64,000 nt of DNA from Mesorhizobium sp. M1B.F.Ca.ET.045.04.1.1 (GTDB lineage Bacteria > Pseudomonadota > Alphaproteobacteria > Rhizobiales > Rhizobiaceae). A program made the translations under genes and the position numbers. The notes beneath the pieces were generated by a model that was not told the DNA's origin, did no database searches, and saw only the letters and a program-made list of their open reading frames with translations. The stretch is taken from the NCBI RefSeq assembly GCF_003952465.1, contig NZ_CP034448.1:7479001-7543000 (forward strand), given 5' to 3'. Positions within the stretch are counted from its first letter, which is position 1. The number at the start of each line of letters is the position of its first letter. Positions 52,327 through 61,191 of the stretch are shown piece by piece.

Positions 52327-52533
52327 TCATTTTTCATCCTTGTAGATCTTCACAACTTCATCGATCTTCCGCCAGTCGTTGCCATGGCGACGCACTAGCT
52401 CTCTTGCCTGGTTTGGCGAGAGGTCGTGTTTTTCGACAACGTGCGTAACCTCCGCTTCTTCGCCCTTCAGAGGACGGCTACGGGACTTTCTGCGCGGTCG
52501 AGGGCCGGTGCCTTTTTCGCGCAATCTTGCCAT
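52327..52533 (-). CDS. Small hypothetical protein, DUF3606-like, 68 aa
   Basis: A very basic N-terminus (MARLREKGTGPRPRRKSRSR) and a helical C-terminus, VEKHDLSPNQARELVRRHG, resembling DUF3606-type small proteins. A GGAGG ribosome site lies before the ATG at 52533. Short genes like this often belong to rhizobial stress regulons. Confidence 0.6.
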   Translation of the reverse strand: MARLREKGTGPRPRRKSRSRPLKGEEAEVTHVVEKHDLSPNQARELVRRHGNDWRKIDEVVKIYKDEK

Positions 52534-52596
52534 TGGAACCTCCAAAAAACCAGTTGCAAGAGGCTAACCGGCGAGGGGCCGGAAGGTTCATTAGCG

Positions 52597-52899
52597 ATGG
52601 CTCAAGGCGACGATATCGGTCCCCCCTTACCAACGACCTCACGAAATCGTCATCAAAGACGGCTAATACGCTCTCGATTGGGGAAGTCATTGGTGGACGA
52701 AGACAAGCCGTATCGCGAGGCCTACCGCCTGCAGCGCATGGTCGATGGCAACGCCATAACCATAGCGACGTTCTACTCCTCGAAAGAGGCCCTAACGATC
52801 ATACCCAGCTTGGTCGAGGGCTACCGCCTGATGCTTGGCGACAGGCAAGTGTGGCCCAAAGAGACTTCACCCAAACGTCATGATGATGTTGCAAGTTAG
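52597..52899 (+). CDS. Hypothetical protein, 100 aa
   Basis: No named family. Sequence includes YREAYRLQRMVDGNAITIATFYSSKEALTIIP, split here by a helix-strand pattern. The start is the ATG at 52597. A 3' remnant of a related gene is at 4135-4275. It is divergent from the small gene at 52327-52533, sharing a promoter region. Confidence 0.6.
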   Translation: MAQGDDIGPPLPTTSRNRHQRRLIRSRLGKSLVDEDKPYREAYRLQRMVDGNAITIATFYSSKEALTIIPSLVEGYRLMLGDRQVWPKETSPKRHDDVAS

Positions 52900-52977
52900 T
52901 AGCCGCCGAACGACTGCTCTCCGGTCGGTGTTCCCAAGCCATCTGTGCCTAGCTCGACTGGGTTTTCTTTTTATAGT

Positions 52978-53952
52978 CTAGGTCGCCGTTATTTCCAACT
53001 TGGGCCGTATAGAGCCGATGGCAGCGATCGGGATGAACTCGGCCGGCGATATCAGGCCGCGGACGGGATGGCGCCAGCGGATCAGCCCCTCGAGCGCGTC
53101 GATGAAACCCTCGGTGCCGAGGATCGGCTGATAGTGAAGCTCCAGCTCGCCGAGATAGATGGCGGCGCGCAGCTCGCGCTCCACCAGCCGGCGATAGCGC
53201 TTGTCCGACAGCATCTCCTCGTCGAAGACCGTGACTCGGCCACGACCCGCCGTCTTGCTTTCGTAGAGCGCGAGGTCGGCGAGCAGCATCAGCTCCGTCG
53301 GGTTGGAAGCGTGCAGCGGCGCGAGCGCGACCCCAACCGAGATCGACAGCGGGATGATCTTGCCTTCGTGCCGCTTCCCGGCCCGCATCGCCCCGAGCAG
53401 CCGGCGCACATCCTTATTGATCGCAGCCGCGTCGCCATGCGGGACGATGACGCCGAACTCGTCGCCACCCAGCCGCCCGATAATGCCGTCGGCAAAGATG
53501 CGCTCAGCCTCCTTGACCAGATAGGCGAGGGCAAGGTCGCCGAACTGATGGCCGAAGGTGTCGTTGAGCTGCTTGAAATGATCGAGGTCGATCAGCAGAA
53601 GGCTCGCTTGGCGGCGCTTGCGCAGGGTGCCCAGCCTATCGCGCAAGGCCTCGAGAAAATAGCGTCGGGTCATAGCGCCGGTCATCGCGTCCACGGTGAG
53701 AAAGCGGTGCTTCTCGGCCTCGGCGGCCTCTGCCGACTGCAGGCGCCGGACGACGCTCGAGCGCATATACATCAGCACCAGAAGGGCGAGGCACGTCGAT
53801 ATCGCCGACACGCCAAGAGCGGCGGCGCGGGAGGGGTTTTCGGGCAGCCCGAATGCGGCAAGCCCCGTGGCAGCGATGCTCACCACAAGCAGGGCCTGGA
53901 TGCCGCGGTAGACCCTTCCGCTATGATCCTTGATTGTCGCCAAGATGCTCAT
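52978..53952 (-). CDS. GGDEF diguanylate cyclase with truncated EAL domain
   Basis: A 324-residue protein: two hydrophobic helices near residues 20-65, a GGDEF domain (DAMTGAMTRRYF, LLIDLDHFKQLNDTFGH, IGRLGGDEFGVIVP with an intact active site and ISVGVAL), and the first 60 residues of an EAL domain (LHYQPILGTEGFIDALEGLIRW, PAEFIPIA). The usual EAL domain has about 240 residues, so the C-terminus is cut off. It could still make cyclic di-GMP. No RxxD inhibitory site precedes GGDEF. Confidence 0.87.
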   Translation of the reverse strand: MSILATIKDHSGRVYRGIQALLVVSIAATGLAAFGLPENPSRAAALGVSAISTCLALLVLMYMRSSVVRRLQSAEAAEAEKHRFLTVDAMTGAMTRRYFLEALRDRLGTLRKRRQASLLLIDLDHFKQLNDTFGHQFGDLALAYLVKEAERIFADGIIGRLGGDEFGVIVPHGDAAAINKDVRRLLGAMRAGKRHEGKIIPLSISVGVALAPLHASNPTELMLLADLALYESKTAGRGRVTVFDEEMLSDKRYRRLVERELRAAIYLGELELHYQPILGTEGFIDALEGLIRWRHPVRGLISPAEFIPIAAIGSIRPKLEITAT

Positions 53953-54394
53953 GTCTGCGCCCCTACAGCACGAGCCATGGCTAGAGCCAAGCTGTTAAAA
54001 AGACATTGAGTGCGGCCGTCGGCGCCAAATATACCCCGGTTTGTGGTTAAAGCGTCCGAGGATTCAGAAGCCGAGGCCGGCCCTTACCGTGGTTGCGCCC
54101 AACTCGCACCATGTCGCGCTGCCGCAGCCGCCAGATCGCGAGTGGCGAGCGCTATGTCGGCCAAGGACATGAACACATCGCGAGTCAGTACGATCTCCGC
54201 TTTTTAGGTGCATGGCGCGATAGGTTTTCGCTGTTGACGAGCGTCAGAAATTCCGGGTTCTTCAGGCAGTATTCCCGGGTGAAGCGCACCAGTTTTTGGG
54301 AGCGCTGCCGTGGGCTCAAGATGTTCCAGATGCAGTTTCTGGATGCACTGTCGACCATCCGGCGCGCTTGCTGCCACGGCCCGGTGGCAACGTC

Positions 54395-54515
54395 GGAACG
54401 GCTGTTCGACGAAACGCCACGACAGATAGGCGAGCGAAATACTCGCCGCCACGATCATGCCGCCTGAAGTGGCCAACATCATTTCCGGGTCTGAATGCCC
54501 TGTTTCCGTGAGGCG
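54395..54515 (-). pseudogene. Acyltransferase-3 (OafA-like) C-terminal fragment
   Basis: Reads MIVAASISLAYLSWRFVEQP and then FRR, the last membrane helix and WRFVExPFR signature of acyltransferase-3 proteins. Everything upstream is missing. Confidence 0.7.
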
Positions 54516-54721
54516 GCAGCGCTCTTCTGATCTATGTCGGCAAGTTTCGCGTCACGTCGCTTGCGACATCGTTCCTATCGATGCGAGGCGTATCCGACGC
54601 ATTTTTCCCGCCCTATTCGTCACGCTTGCCGCGGCTTCGGTTTTCTCGTCTTTTCTCTTTCTGCCAAAATTCCTTCACGATTTATCGAAAAGCCTGCTTG
54701 CAACGTCCGTTTCCTGTCGAA

Positions 54722-55255
54722 GCGGTGATCTTTGCCGCCAGCGAGCCGGTACCGCGCGAGGTGCTGGCGCGCGTCATCGGCAAAAGCTGCAATCTCGAGC
54801 TCATCATCGATGACATTCGCGCCGAACTCGCCGGCCGCCCTTACGAGCTGGTGTCTGTCGCCGGCGGCTGGCAGCACCGGACCAAGAAAGCCTTTGCTGA
54901 TGTCATTCGCGGTGCCTTTAGGCCCGGCCGCGAGGCAGGGCGCTGAGGCATCAAAGGAGCTGTCGCAGTCCGAGGCTCTTGTGCTGATGTGCATTGCCTA
55001 TTTCCAACCGATCACGCGGGGCGAGCTGTCGAGCTTCTTCGGCAAGGAGGTGTCGCGCAATCTGATCGGTGTGCTGCGCACGCAGGACCTGATCGCCTCG
55101 GGGCCACGCAGCCCACAGCCGGGCGCGCCTTACACGTATGTGACGACCAAAAACTTCCTGTCGCAGTTCGGGTTCGACACGCTGCGCCAGCTGCCGGATT
55201 TCGAGGCGCTCGAGGATGCCGGGCTGTTGTCGAAGGAGAAGCTGCTGCCGGCGAT
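54722..55255 (+). pseudogene. scpB-like fragment
   Basis: Nearly the same as the ScpB gene at 37024-37728 from EAVIFAASEPVPRE to LLSKEKLLP, including YVTTKNFLSQFGFDTLRQLP. The first 40 codons and the last 20 are missing, and a one-base frameshift near 54925 splits the rest. A partial duplicate inserted among other scraps. Confidence 0.92.
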
Positions 55256-55478
55256 ATCATGCCGGGGTTTTCCGATCAGGATGACGAACAGGTTCAGTAA
55301 AGAAGGGGCGCGAACGGGCCTCTGCAATGGGTATCTCGACAGCCCGCCGGAGAGCGCCTCGAGCGTCCGGCGACGGAGCGCAAAGTTCGCGGAACATAAC
55401 ACGCTGCCCGTGCACGTTGTCGCTTGGAGCAGCATTGCTTCCTATGCTTTCCCGGGCACATCCTGCTAAATTCGACTC

Positions 55479-55817
55479 ATGACCGAAAACTTCCCAGCTT
55501 CAGGCAAGACAGGCTACGCCTCATTTCTCTCCGAGTTGAAGGAGCGCATCCGGACGGCTCGCCTCAGAGCCGCTCTTTCCGTCAACCAAGAGCTGATTCT
55601 CCTCTATTGGAGCATCGGACGCGACATCTTGAACAGACAAAGCGATGCTGGCTGGGGGGCGCGTATAATCGATCGCCTGGCTGCCGACCTGCGCCGCGAC
55701 TTCCCGGAGACGACGGGTCTCTCCTCCCGAAAATTGAAATCCTTGGGGGCACTCGTCGAGGCCTTTCCCGCGTCCCTACTTTCGCGCCGCAGAGTCAAGA
55801 GAAGAGTCGGAGGGTGA
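55479..55817 (+). pseudogene. DUF1016 (YhcG-like) nuclease, N-terminal part
   Basis: Reads YASFLSELKERIRTARLRAA and NQELILLYWSIGRDILNRQ, then IIDRLAADLRRDFPETTGLS, the N-terminal domain of DUF1016. The family continues for about 200 more residues with a PD-(D/E)XK nuclease; here the frame ends at 55817 after SRRRVKRRVGG. Truncated. Confidence 0.82.
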
Positions 55818-55895
55818 TTCCTCGCCATCTTGAATCGTTGCCGTTCGATGCTATGTTCAACACATCAGTATTTTGTCCAACGCGAGGACACGGCT

Positions 55896-56273
55896 ATGGC
55901 AAAGGCGACAAAAGCAGGATTCGCGAAAAGAGCAGGTCACGGACGATTTGCCATGCGAGGTGGCAGTGACGCTCTCAAGGCAAAGGTCGGGCGTTCCGCC
56001 AAGACTGGAAAGTTCGTCGTTGTCGATGCAACTCGCTTTGAGGCAGTGATGAAGGCTGCGGAACACTCGGGCCTTCTCGGTGAAAAAAGCGCGCGCATCG
56101 GTGGTCGCATCAGTCCCGCGCTGTTGGAGCAGGCAAAGAAGCAGACTGGGATTCAGACTGATACCGATCTGATTGAATTTGCCCTGGCCAATGTGGCGCT
56201 CGACGACGATTTCGGAAAGACATTCAGTGAGGTTCGAGGCACGGTCGATCCGTCGCTGAAACTCGGTTTCTAG
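55896..56273 (+). CDS. Probable antitoxin of a PIN-toxin pair, 125 aa
   Basis: A basic protein starting MAKATKAGFAKRAGHGRFAM. The C-terminal half is helical (ISPALLEQAKKQTGIQTDTD, LIEFALANVALDDD), a ribbon-helix-helix-like region. It is followed 1 base later by the PIN gene. A GAGGA ribosome site precedes the ATG at 55896. Acts presumably as repressor and toxin inhibitor. The exact family is not recognised. Confidence 0.75.
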   Translation: MAKATKAGFAKRAGHGRFAMRGGSDALKAKVGRSAKTGKFVVVDATRFEAVMKAAEHSGLLGEKSARIGGRISPALLEQAKKQTGIQTDTDLIEFALANVALDDDFGKTFSEVRGTVDPSLKLGF

Positions 56274-56274
56274 C

Positions 56275-56847
56275 GTGGCGGAATTCAGTTTCGACGCGTC
56301 GGTTCGGTGGGCCCGGTTTGATCCGGAGCGGACATTGCCTCGGCGCCCCGACGCCGACCTGCCCTTCATAAGCGAACAGGCGGAGGCAGGCCAGGAGCTG
56401 CTGCTCGATACCTGCGTTTACATCGACGGCTTGCAGGGTCGAGCACCAGATGCCGTCGCCGATCTGGTCAAAATTCGACGGAGCAACCACTCGACGGTTG
56501 CGGTGCAGGAACTCATGCACACGGTCGGAGTGCTCGATCCCGCTCACTCCGGTACGAGAGGCGTCGTTAGACAGATTGGGGTGGTCGTCGCAGGCATGCC
56601 GGCACATCGCGTCTTTACCCCCGATGCGGATGTGTTAGGGCGTGCGGCGCACCTATCAGGTATCTTGTGCCGGCTCCAGGGCTATCAGAAGGATGCAAGG
56701 TTTCGCGCTTTGCAGGATAGCGTTCTGTTTCTTCAGGCGCAGAAACTCGGATTCTCTGTCCTGACTGCCAACGTCTCGGACTTCGACTATCTGCTCCAAC
56801 TCATTCCAGCCGGGCGGGTATTGTTCTATCGCCGCATCGAGCTTTGA
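56275..56847 (+). CDS. PIN-domain-like toxin, 190 aa
   Basis: Starts with GTG one base after the antitoxin stop. PIN motifs: LLLDTCVYIDGLQGR (first Asp), VAVQELMHTVG (Glu), RALQDSVLFLQAQKLGFSVLTANVSDFDYL (third and fourth acidic positions; given as a region). An N-terminal 40-residue extension precedes the domain. PIN toxins cleave RNA, often tRNA or rRNA, with Mg2+. The pair is a VapBC-like system with an unusual antitoxin. Confidence 0.83.
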   Translation: MAEFSFDASVRWARFDPERTLPRRPDADLPFISEQAEAGQELLLDTCVYIDGLQGRAPDAVADLVKIRRSNHSTVAVQELMHTVGVLDPAHSGTRGVVRQIGVVVAGMPAHRVFTPDADVLGRAAHLSGILCRLQGYQKDARFRALQDSVLFLQAQKLGFSVLTANVSDFDYLLQLIPAGRVLFYRRIEL

Positions 56848-56853
56848 TGCGAC

Positions 56854-56994
56854 GTCATCGCCGAGGCCTTCCTGGAGGTGCTCGAGCTGGTGCGCCTGGC
56901 CGCCACGCTCGAAGCGGCCGAGCGGCTGGAAAACGACCGCGAGGCGGCGCTCAAGCAGTGGCGGCTCGACGTCGAGCGGGCGCTCAAGTCGTAG
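56854..56994 (+). pseudogene. Serine recombinase-like C-terminal fragment
   Basis: The frame reads VIAEAFLEVLELVRLAATLE and AAERLENDREAALKQWRLDVERA, a coiled-coil stretch typical of large recombinases. No catalytic part. Confidence 0.45.
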
Positions 56995-57021
56995 CTAAAC
57001 CCGCGAACCCCCAGATCTCCG

Positions 57022-58041
57022 CTAGGTGGGAGACTCTTTGAAAAATCGCAGCATCTTCCTGGCTGCGATCATGTTGTAGGGAAAAATCCCAACAGACGAA
57101 TGTCCGCAATTGAGACGCAGGACCTCAGGCGAACGATTGCATTTCGTCAATACCTCTATCACCCGATCCGAAGCTTCTGGACGCGCGATCGTGTCGTCCC
57201 TGCCAAGCACGAACATCACATCCAGGCCAGGACGCGTCAGACCCCACGTATGCATCTCGAGGCTAATGAGTCCCCAAGCGGTTCTCAAATCTTTGAGTGA
57301 CATGGCTGGTTCAATACGACCACGCAACGACTTCATGGTTTCCGCTGTCCAAACAAAATCAGCAGGGCTCATTGGCGATACCATGAGAACCGCTTTATCA
57401 ACCATCTCTTCCTGGGCAGCGATCAGACCAGCAACCGTGCCACCTAAGCACATGCCTACAACCGAGATTTTTCGATACCTCTGACTATGAAGCCAACGGA
57501 CAATCTTACGGCCATCCAATACCGCCTGTCTCATCGATCGGACGGTGCGTCCCAAATTCGCGTTGAAAAATTTTTCCTCGGAATAGTCGCCGGAACCACG
57601 ACTAAAGTGATATGGGAGGGTAGCCTCAATCACTGTTATGCCCCTTGCGGCAAAGAACCTAGCGAATTTTGAGAAACGGTTCCGCGCGTGCCAATGATGA
57701 AACAAAACAAGCGCATGATCTTTCGATCCACCATCGGTTACCCTACATTCAAATGTATTGTTGTCGTCATCTATGGATGTGATATCGGACTGGAAAAGAA
57801 CAATATTTCCTTTTTCGTTTAATGGTTCTGAGGGCAAAATCGGGGAGAAAAGCCGCTCTCCTTTGGAAAGCTCCGTGAACGTCAGTTCACCGCTTGCATA
57901 TCTGTCCTCGGCCTCGTTAACTGCAAACGCCAAGGAAGAATCATAACCAAACCCTATGGACCTGTGATCGGTACGCCTCTGCCGTTGTAAGGTTCTCAAG
58001 ATGTACTTGCGATCATGACGACGCGCCAGATAACGAAACAT
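57022..58041 (-). CDS. Alpha/beta hydrolase, 339 aa, ABHD18-like
   Basis: A large hydrolase. The core starts at HALVLFHHWHARNRFSKFARFF and ITVIEATLPYHFSRGSG. The nucleophile elbow VVGMCLGGTVAGLIA carries Cys where Ser is usual. DVMFVLGRDDTIARPE has the acidic residue and LRLNCGHSSVGIFP the histidine. It resembles the ABHD18/DUF2048 type. The local base composition looks lower in GC than the neighbours, which suggests recent transfer. No operon partner. Confidence 0.85.
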   Translation of the reverse strand: MFRYLARRHDRKYILRTLQRQRRTDHRSIGFGYDSSLAFAVNEAEDRYASGELTFTELSKGERLFSPILPSEPLNEKGNIVLFQSDITSIDDDNNTFECRVTDGGSKDHALVLFHHWHARNRFSKFARFFAARGITVIEATLPYHFSRGSGDYSEEKFFNANLGRTVRSMRQAVLDGRKIVRWLHSQRYRKISVVGMCLGGTVAGLIAAQEEMVDKAVLMVSPMSPADFVWTAETMKSLRGRIEPAMSLKDLRTAWGLISLEMHTWGLTRPGLDVMFVLGRDDTIARPEASDRVIEVLTKCNRSPEVLRLNCGHSSVGIFPYNMIAARKMLRFFKESPT

Positions 58042-58348
58042 ACCTCTCCCCTATTTCTTGCCTACAAGAATGTCGTGTTCCCCGGCCTCTCTCGCCCAGT
58101 GCAGCGACAGCATTGCCTTATCGCCTGTCTAAACTTCCTTGATGACGAGCCAAGACGCGATTTTGCGGGAAGATTCGCTGCGCTTGCCAGCCAAACCCAG
58201 AGGACATGCGAGTGATATACCTTGTGGTGGCACAAAGTCGGAGATTGACAGCCAAGAGACCTCTGGTCAGCAATGCTGACGCAGGGGACCAAGATCCTAC
58301 CAGCCATGTTCCGGCTGTAAAGAGGTCCGAAATGGAAGGTAGGCGCCC
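58042..58348. other. Intergenic, no gene seen
   Basis: Divergent promoters for the hydrolase and the NYN operon are expected here; no gene seen. Confidence 0.4.
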
Positions 58349-59098
58349 ATGGCCACAGACACACGATCCCCGCGCCTTGCGGTACTGATTGATGCGGACA
58401 ACGCTTCTGCCAAGGTCGCAGATGCGCTGTTCGAGGAAGTCGCCAAGATTGGAGAAGCGAGTGTCCGGCGCATCTATGGCGACTTCTCAGGCACTCGGTC
58501 CAAAGGGTGGGCTGACGTGCTTGCCCGACACGCAATCATTCCCCAGCAGCAGTTCGCCTACACCACAGGTAAGAACGCCTCTGACATCACGCTCGTCATC
58601 GACGCTATGGATTTGCTTCACAGCGGCAGGTTTGATGGGTTTTGTTTGGTCTCCTCAGACAGTGACTTCACGCGCCTTGCAGCCCGGATCCGAGAACAGG
58701 GAATCGATGTATACGGGTTCGGGGAGCAGAAAACGCCCGAGAGCTTCCGACAAGCCTGCCGTCGTTTTGTTTACACAGAGAACCTGGGAGCAACGGCAGT
58801 AGGCAACCGTCCGCACGCGGCACCAACGAAGTCTTTGCAGTCTCCCAGCGTCGCCGCCGCCGCAATTGAGAAGGCGCTTGCTCAAATGGAAGGGGATGAG
58901 GAGGGTTGGGTGCCACTCAGTGGCGTAGGCACTCAACTTGCCAACCTAGCCTCAGATTTCGACCCGCGAACATTTGGCTTTCGGAAGCTCAGCGATCTGG
59001 TTCGCAAGACTGGTGCGTTTGAAATCGATCAGCCCGAAGGCGGGCGGCTCCGTATCCGATCAAAGCCAGCGTCAACCAAGCGTCGAAAAGGAAGGTGA
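58349..59098 (+). CDS. NYN-domain nuclease with OST-HTH/LOTUS domain, 249 aa
   Basis: The N-terminal NYN (PIN-like) domain has RLAVLIDADNASAKVAD (first Asp pair), KNASDITLVIDAMDLLHSG and FCLVSSDSDFTRLAARIREQ (further acidic residues), the LabA-like pattern of metal-dependent RNases. The C-terminal domain (about 165-240) has EGWVPLSGVGTQLANLAS and FGFRKLSDLVRKTGAFEI, a LOTUS fold that binds RNA. First gene of a tight three-gene operon. In this context it may be the RNA-cutting effector. Confidence 0.9.
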   Translation: MATDTRSPRLAVLIDADNASAKVADALFEEVAKIGEASVRRIYGDFSGTRSKGWADVLARHAIIPQQQFAYTTGKNASDITLVIDAMDLLHSGRFDGFCLVSSDSDFTRLAARIREQGIDVYGFGEQKTPESFRQACRRFVYTENLGATAVGNRPHAAPTKSLQSPSVAAAAIEKALAQMEGDEEGWVPLSGVGTQLANLASDFDPRTFGFRKLSDLVRKTGAFEIDQPEGGRLRIRSKPASTKRRKGR

Positions 59099-59100
59099 CG

Positions 59101-59793
59101 ATGGCTTGCCACATGCTGCGGAAGATCAGTCGGACGCGGGTTTATATTCCCAGCCAAGGCCCGGCGAGTTGGCAGGCATTCCTCGCGGAGCCTGTTAGAC
59201 AGTGGCGAACCGGCTGCTCGGCAAAGACGCTCGCTCACTGCTGGGAGAGTGCCGATGGCTTGCCGTACGAGATCGCGCAGATGTTCGACGGCCCGGCCGA
59301 GTTATTACTGGCCTTGCCTGAACACAAAGTGCCGCTCGACGGTGGCAACCGTGACAGCCAAAACGATGTGTTTGCGCTCATTCGGTTCGGCGAGCAGACT
59401 TGTGCTGCAACCATCGAAGGCAAGGTAAGCGAGCCATTCGGCCCGACGGTGGGTGAGTGGTATGCCGAACCGTCGCGGGGAAAGAGAGACCGTATGCACC
59501 AGCTATGCGGGTTGCTCGGCTTCGATGGGATGCCACCAGCCCATGTCCGTTACCAGCTGATGCACCGGACGGCTTCCGCGCTGATCGAGGCTCAGCGGTT
59601 CAAAACCGATGAGGCAGCGATGATTGTCCACTCGTTCTCCCCAGGCCGAATGTGGTTTGACGATTTCGCCACTTTCGTAAGTCTGTTCGGCGCCGAAGTT
59701 AGACCTGACCTGCCGCGCACATTTGTCCTGAAGTCAGGGCAGCGGCTCCGTTTGGGTTGGGCTACCGGCAACGAGGATTTTCTCAAATGCTAA
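59101..59793 (+). CDS. DUF6946-like protein, 230 aa
   Basis: Starts 2 bases after the NYN gene. It has RVYIPSQGPASWQAFLAEPV, TGCSAKTLAHCWE and AATIEGKVSEPFGP, then MHRTASALIEAQRF and SFSPGRMWFDDFATFVSLFG. The GKVSEPFG with nearby acidic residues may be a PD-(D/E)XK-like site (E-x-K). I recall this pattern from DUF6946; no search was done. Its stop overlaps the next start. Confidence 0.7.
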   Translation: MACHMLRKISRTRVYIPSQGPASWQAFLAEPVRQWRTGCSAKTLAHCWESADGLPYEIAQMFDGPAELLLALPEHKVPLDGGNRDSQNDVFALIRFGEQTCAATIEGKVSEPFGPTVGEWYAEPSRGKRDRMHQLCGLLGFDGMPPAHVRYQLMHRTASALIEAQRFKTDEAAMIVHSFSPGRMWFDDFATFVSLFGAEVRPDLPRTFVLKSGQRLRLGWATGNEDFLKC

Positions 59794-60266
59794 AAGCTCC
59801 AGCGGGCGCCAATCCGATTGGCATGGGAACGACTGCACCGCGGCGATACACGACCAAGCAAATGGGTGATGCTTGTGAAATGATCGTGGCCGCAGAACTC
59901 ACCCTGGCTGGTATCCCCGCCTTAAAAGTTCCCGACAACTGGCCAGGCTATGACGTGATCGCGCAACCGTTCGATCGGCCAGCACAACGTGTTTCGGTGA
60001 AATCGAGGACATTTAAACGTGGTGCTGCCTATGTCGGCTACAACGACTATGACCAATTCGATTGGTTGGCGATTGTCCTGCTACCGTCCGAAGAGTTCAA
60101 AGCTCGCGCAATCTACGTTGTCCCACGGCAAGAGGCCGAGCGGCTGGCGCGACGTGATAAAGCAACGAGTAAAACCGCTGCGGAACGATACTTCCGGGTC
60201 GATCAAGTCCCTGACCTGTTTGCAACATGGAACGCCAACTTCCATTTGACTACGCCTAACTGGTAG
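59787..60266 (+). CDS. PD-(D/E)XK-like nuclease, 159 aa
   Basis: The ATG at 59787 overlaps the preceding stop. After YTTKQMGDACEMIVAAELTL comes WPGYDVIAQPFDRPAQRVSVK: an Asp, a spacer and V-S-V-K, the core of many restriction-like nucleases (D...xVK). FDWLAIVLLPSEE follows. The N-terminal E in EMIVAAEL could be the helix glutamate. Similar small proteins accompany defence modules. It probably works with the two upstream genes. Confidence 0.75.
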   Translation: MLKAPAGANPIGMGTTAPRRYTTKQMGDACEMIVAAELTLAGIPALKVPDNWPGYDVIAQPFDRPAQRVSVKSRTFKRGAAYVGYNDYDQFDWLAIVLLPSEEFKARAIYVVPRQEAERLARRDKATSKTAAERYFRVDQVPDLFATWNANFHLTTPNW

Positions 60267-60325
60267 GTTGCTCCCCTCAGAATTGCAGCGCTGCAACCCG
60301 AGCTGAGAATGTCAGGAATAGACAA

Positions 60326-61180
60326 TCAGTTCTGACGTTTCGCGCCGCTATCGGTGCCCCGGCTGCTGAAATACTCTCCCGGCTGGTCGAAGAGAACGCA
60401 GCGCCTTTGCGAATTGGTGAATCCAAAAGCCACGCACTGTTCGATATTCCAGCATTCGTTTCCGCATGCGTCACGGTTCGGAGACGCGAGGACGCGGAAG
60501 CCGCTTCCGGAAAAGGCCTTGCCGTTGAAGTACTCTATGTGCACGGGTGCGCCGGAGGAGCTTGGCGTCCCTAGGTCCGAAATAACCCCGCTGATGGCGC
60601 GGGCGTTCATAAGGAGCTGGCCGGTTTCTCCCTTTAGGAAGCATTTCCGGTTCCAAGCGTCGTACGTGTAGGCTCGGCACGATGAACTCGTGCTTCGACA
60701 CATCGTTTCGCACTGGTCGATGTCCTGTGCCGCCATGGAAGCGATCGAATTGCTCGTGAGGTCCCTGTTCATGAATCGCGAGAAACTGGCTGGCGGCGGT
60801 TGTACGGCGACCACCTCGGGTGGGGGCGGCGCAGGTGGGTTGGTCGGGGGGCGGTAGCCTGGAATCAGGCTCCGGGTTCCCGCTGCGTGATCTTGGCTGT
60901 CTTCGCCGCGAACTACGGCCGAGAAGAGCCTGCAAATGCCGCCCGACGACGAATAGTCAAAGCCGATGCATCCACTGCGCGTTGAACAGAGCTTCCTGCA
61001 GGACTCGAGGAGTGGGATGCTGACCGTCGCGCTGACGGGACCGTTAAGTACCGTCTGCGGATAGTTGAAGAGGATATCGCTCGATTGAGCGCCGGCAGCC
61101 TGGATGCCGGCAAAAAGGATGGCGGCCGCAAATGCTATCGCAGAAGGAAGCTTGGCTTGCCGGCTATATGTCAGCAGCAT
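60326..61180 (-). CDS. Secreted PAN/apple-domain protein, 284 aa
   Basis: A signal peptide (LPSAIAFAAAILFAGIQAAG) precedes three Cys-rich PAN/apple modules: SCRKLCSTRSGCIGFDYS, QCETMCRSTSSSCRAYTYD, and ACGNECWNIEQCVAFGFTNS. PAN domains bind proteins or carbohydrate. A Pro-rich linker separates modules 1 and 2. The start is the ATG at 61180; an earlier one would add 28 residues without sense. Last of a four-gene operon with GH3 and another PAN protein. Confidence 0.87.
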   Translation of the reverse strand: MLLTYSRQAKLPSAIAFAAAILFAGIQAAGAQSSDILFNYPQTVLNGPVSATVSIPLLESCRKLCSTRSGCIGFDYSSSGGICRLFSAVVRGEDSQDHAAGTRSLIPGYRPPTNPPAPPPPEVVAVQPPPASFSRFMNRDLTSNSIASMAAQDIDQCETMCRSTSSSCRAYTYDAWNRKCFLKGETGQLLMNARAISGVISDLGTPSSSGAPVHIEYFNGKAFSGSGFRVLASPNRDACGNECWNIEQCVAFGFTNSQRRCVLFDQPGEYFSSRGTDSGAKRQN

Positions 61181-61191
61181 CAAAGTTGCCT

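Noticed and set aside
52945..54009. 354-codon plus-strand frame
   Set aside because: Antisense to the GGDEF gene, which has an intact active site.
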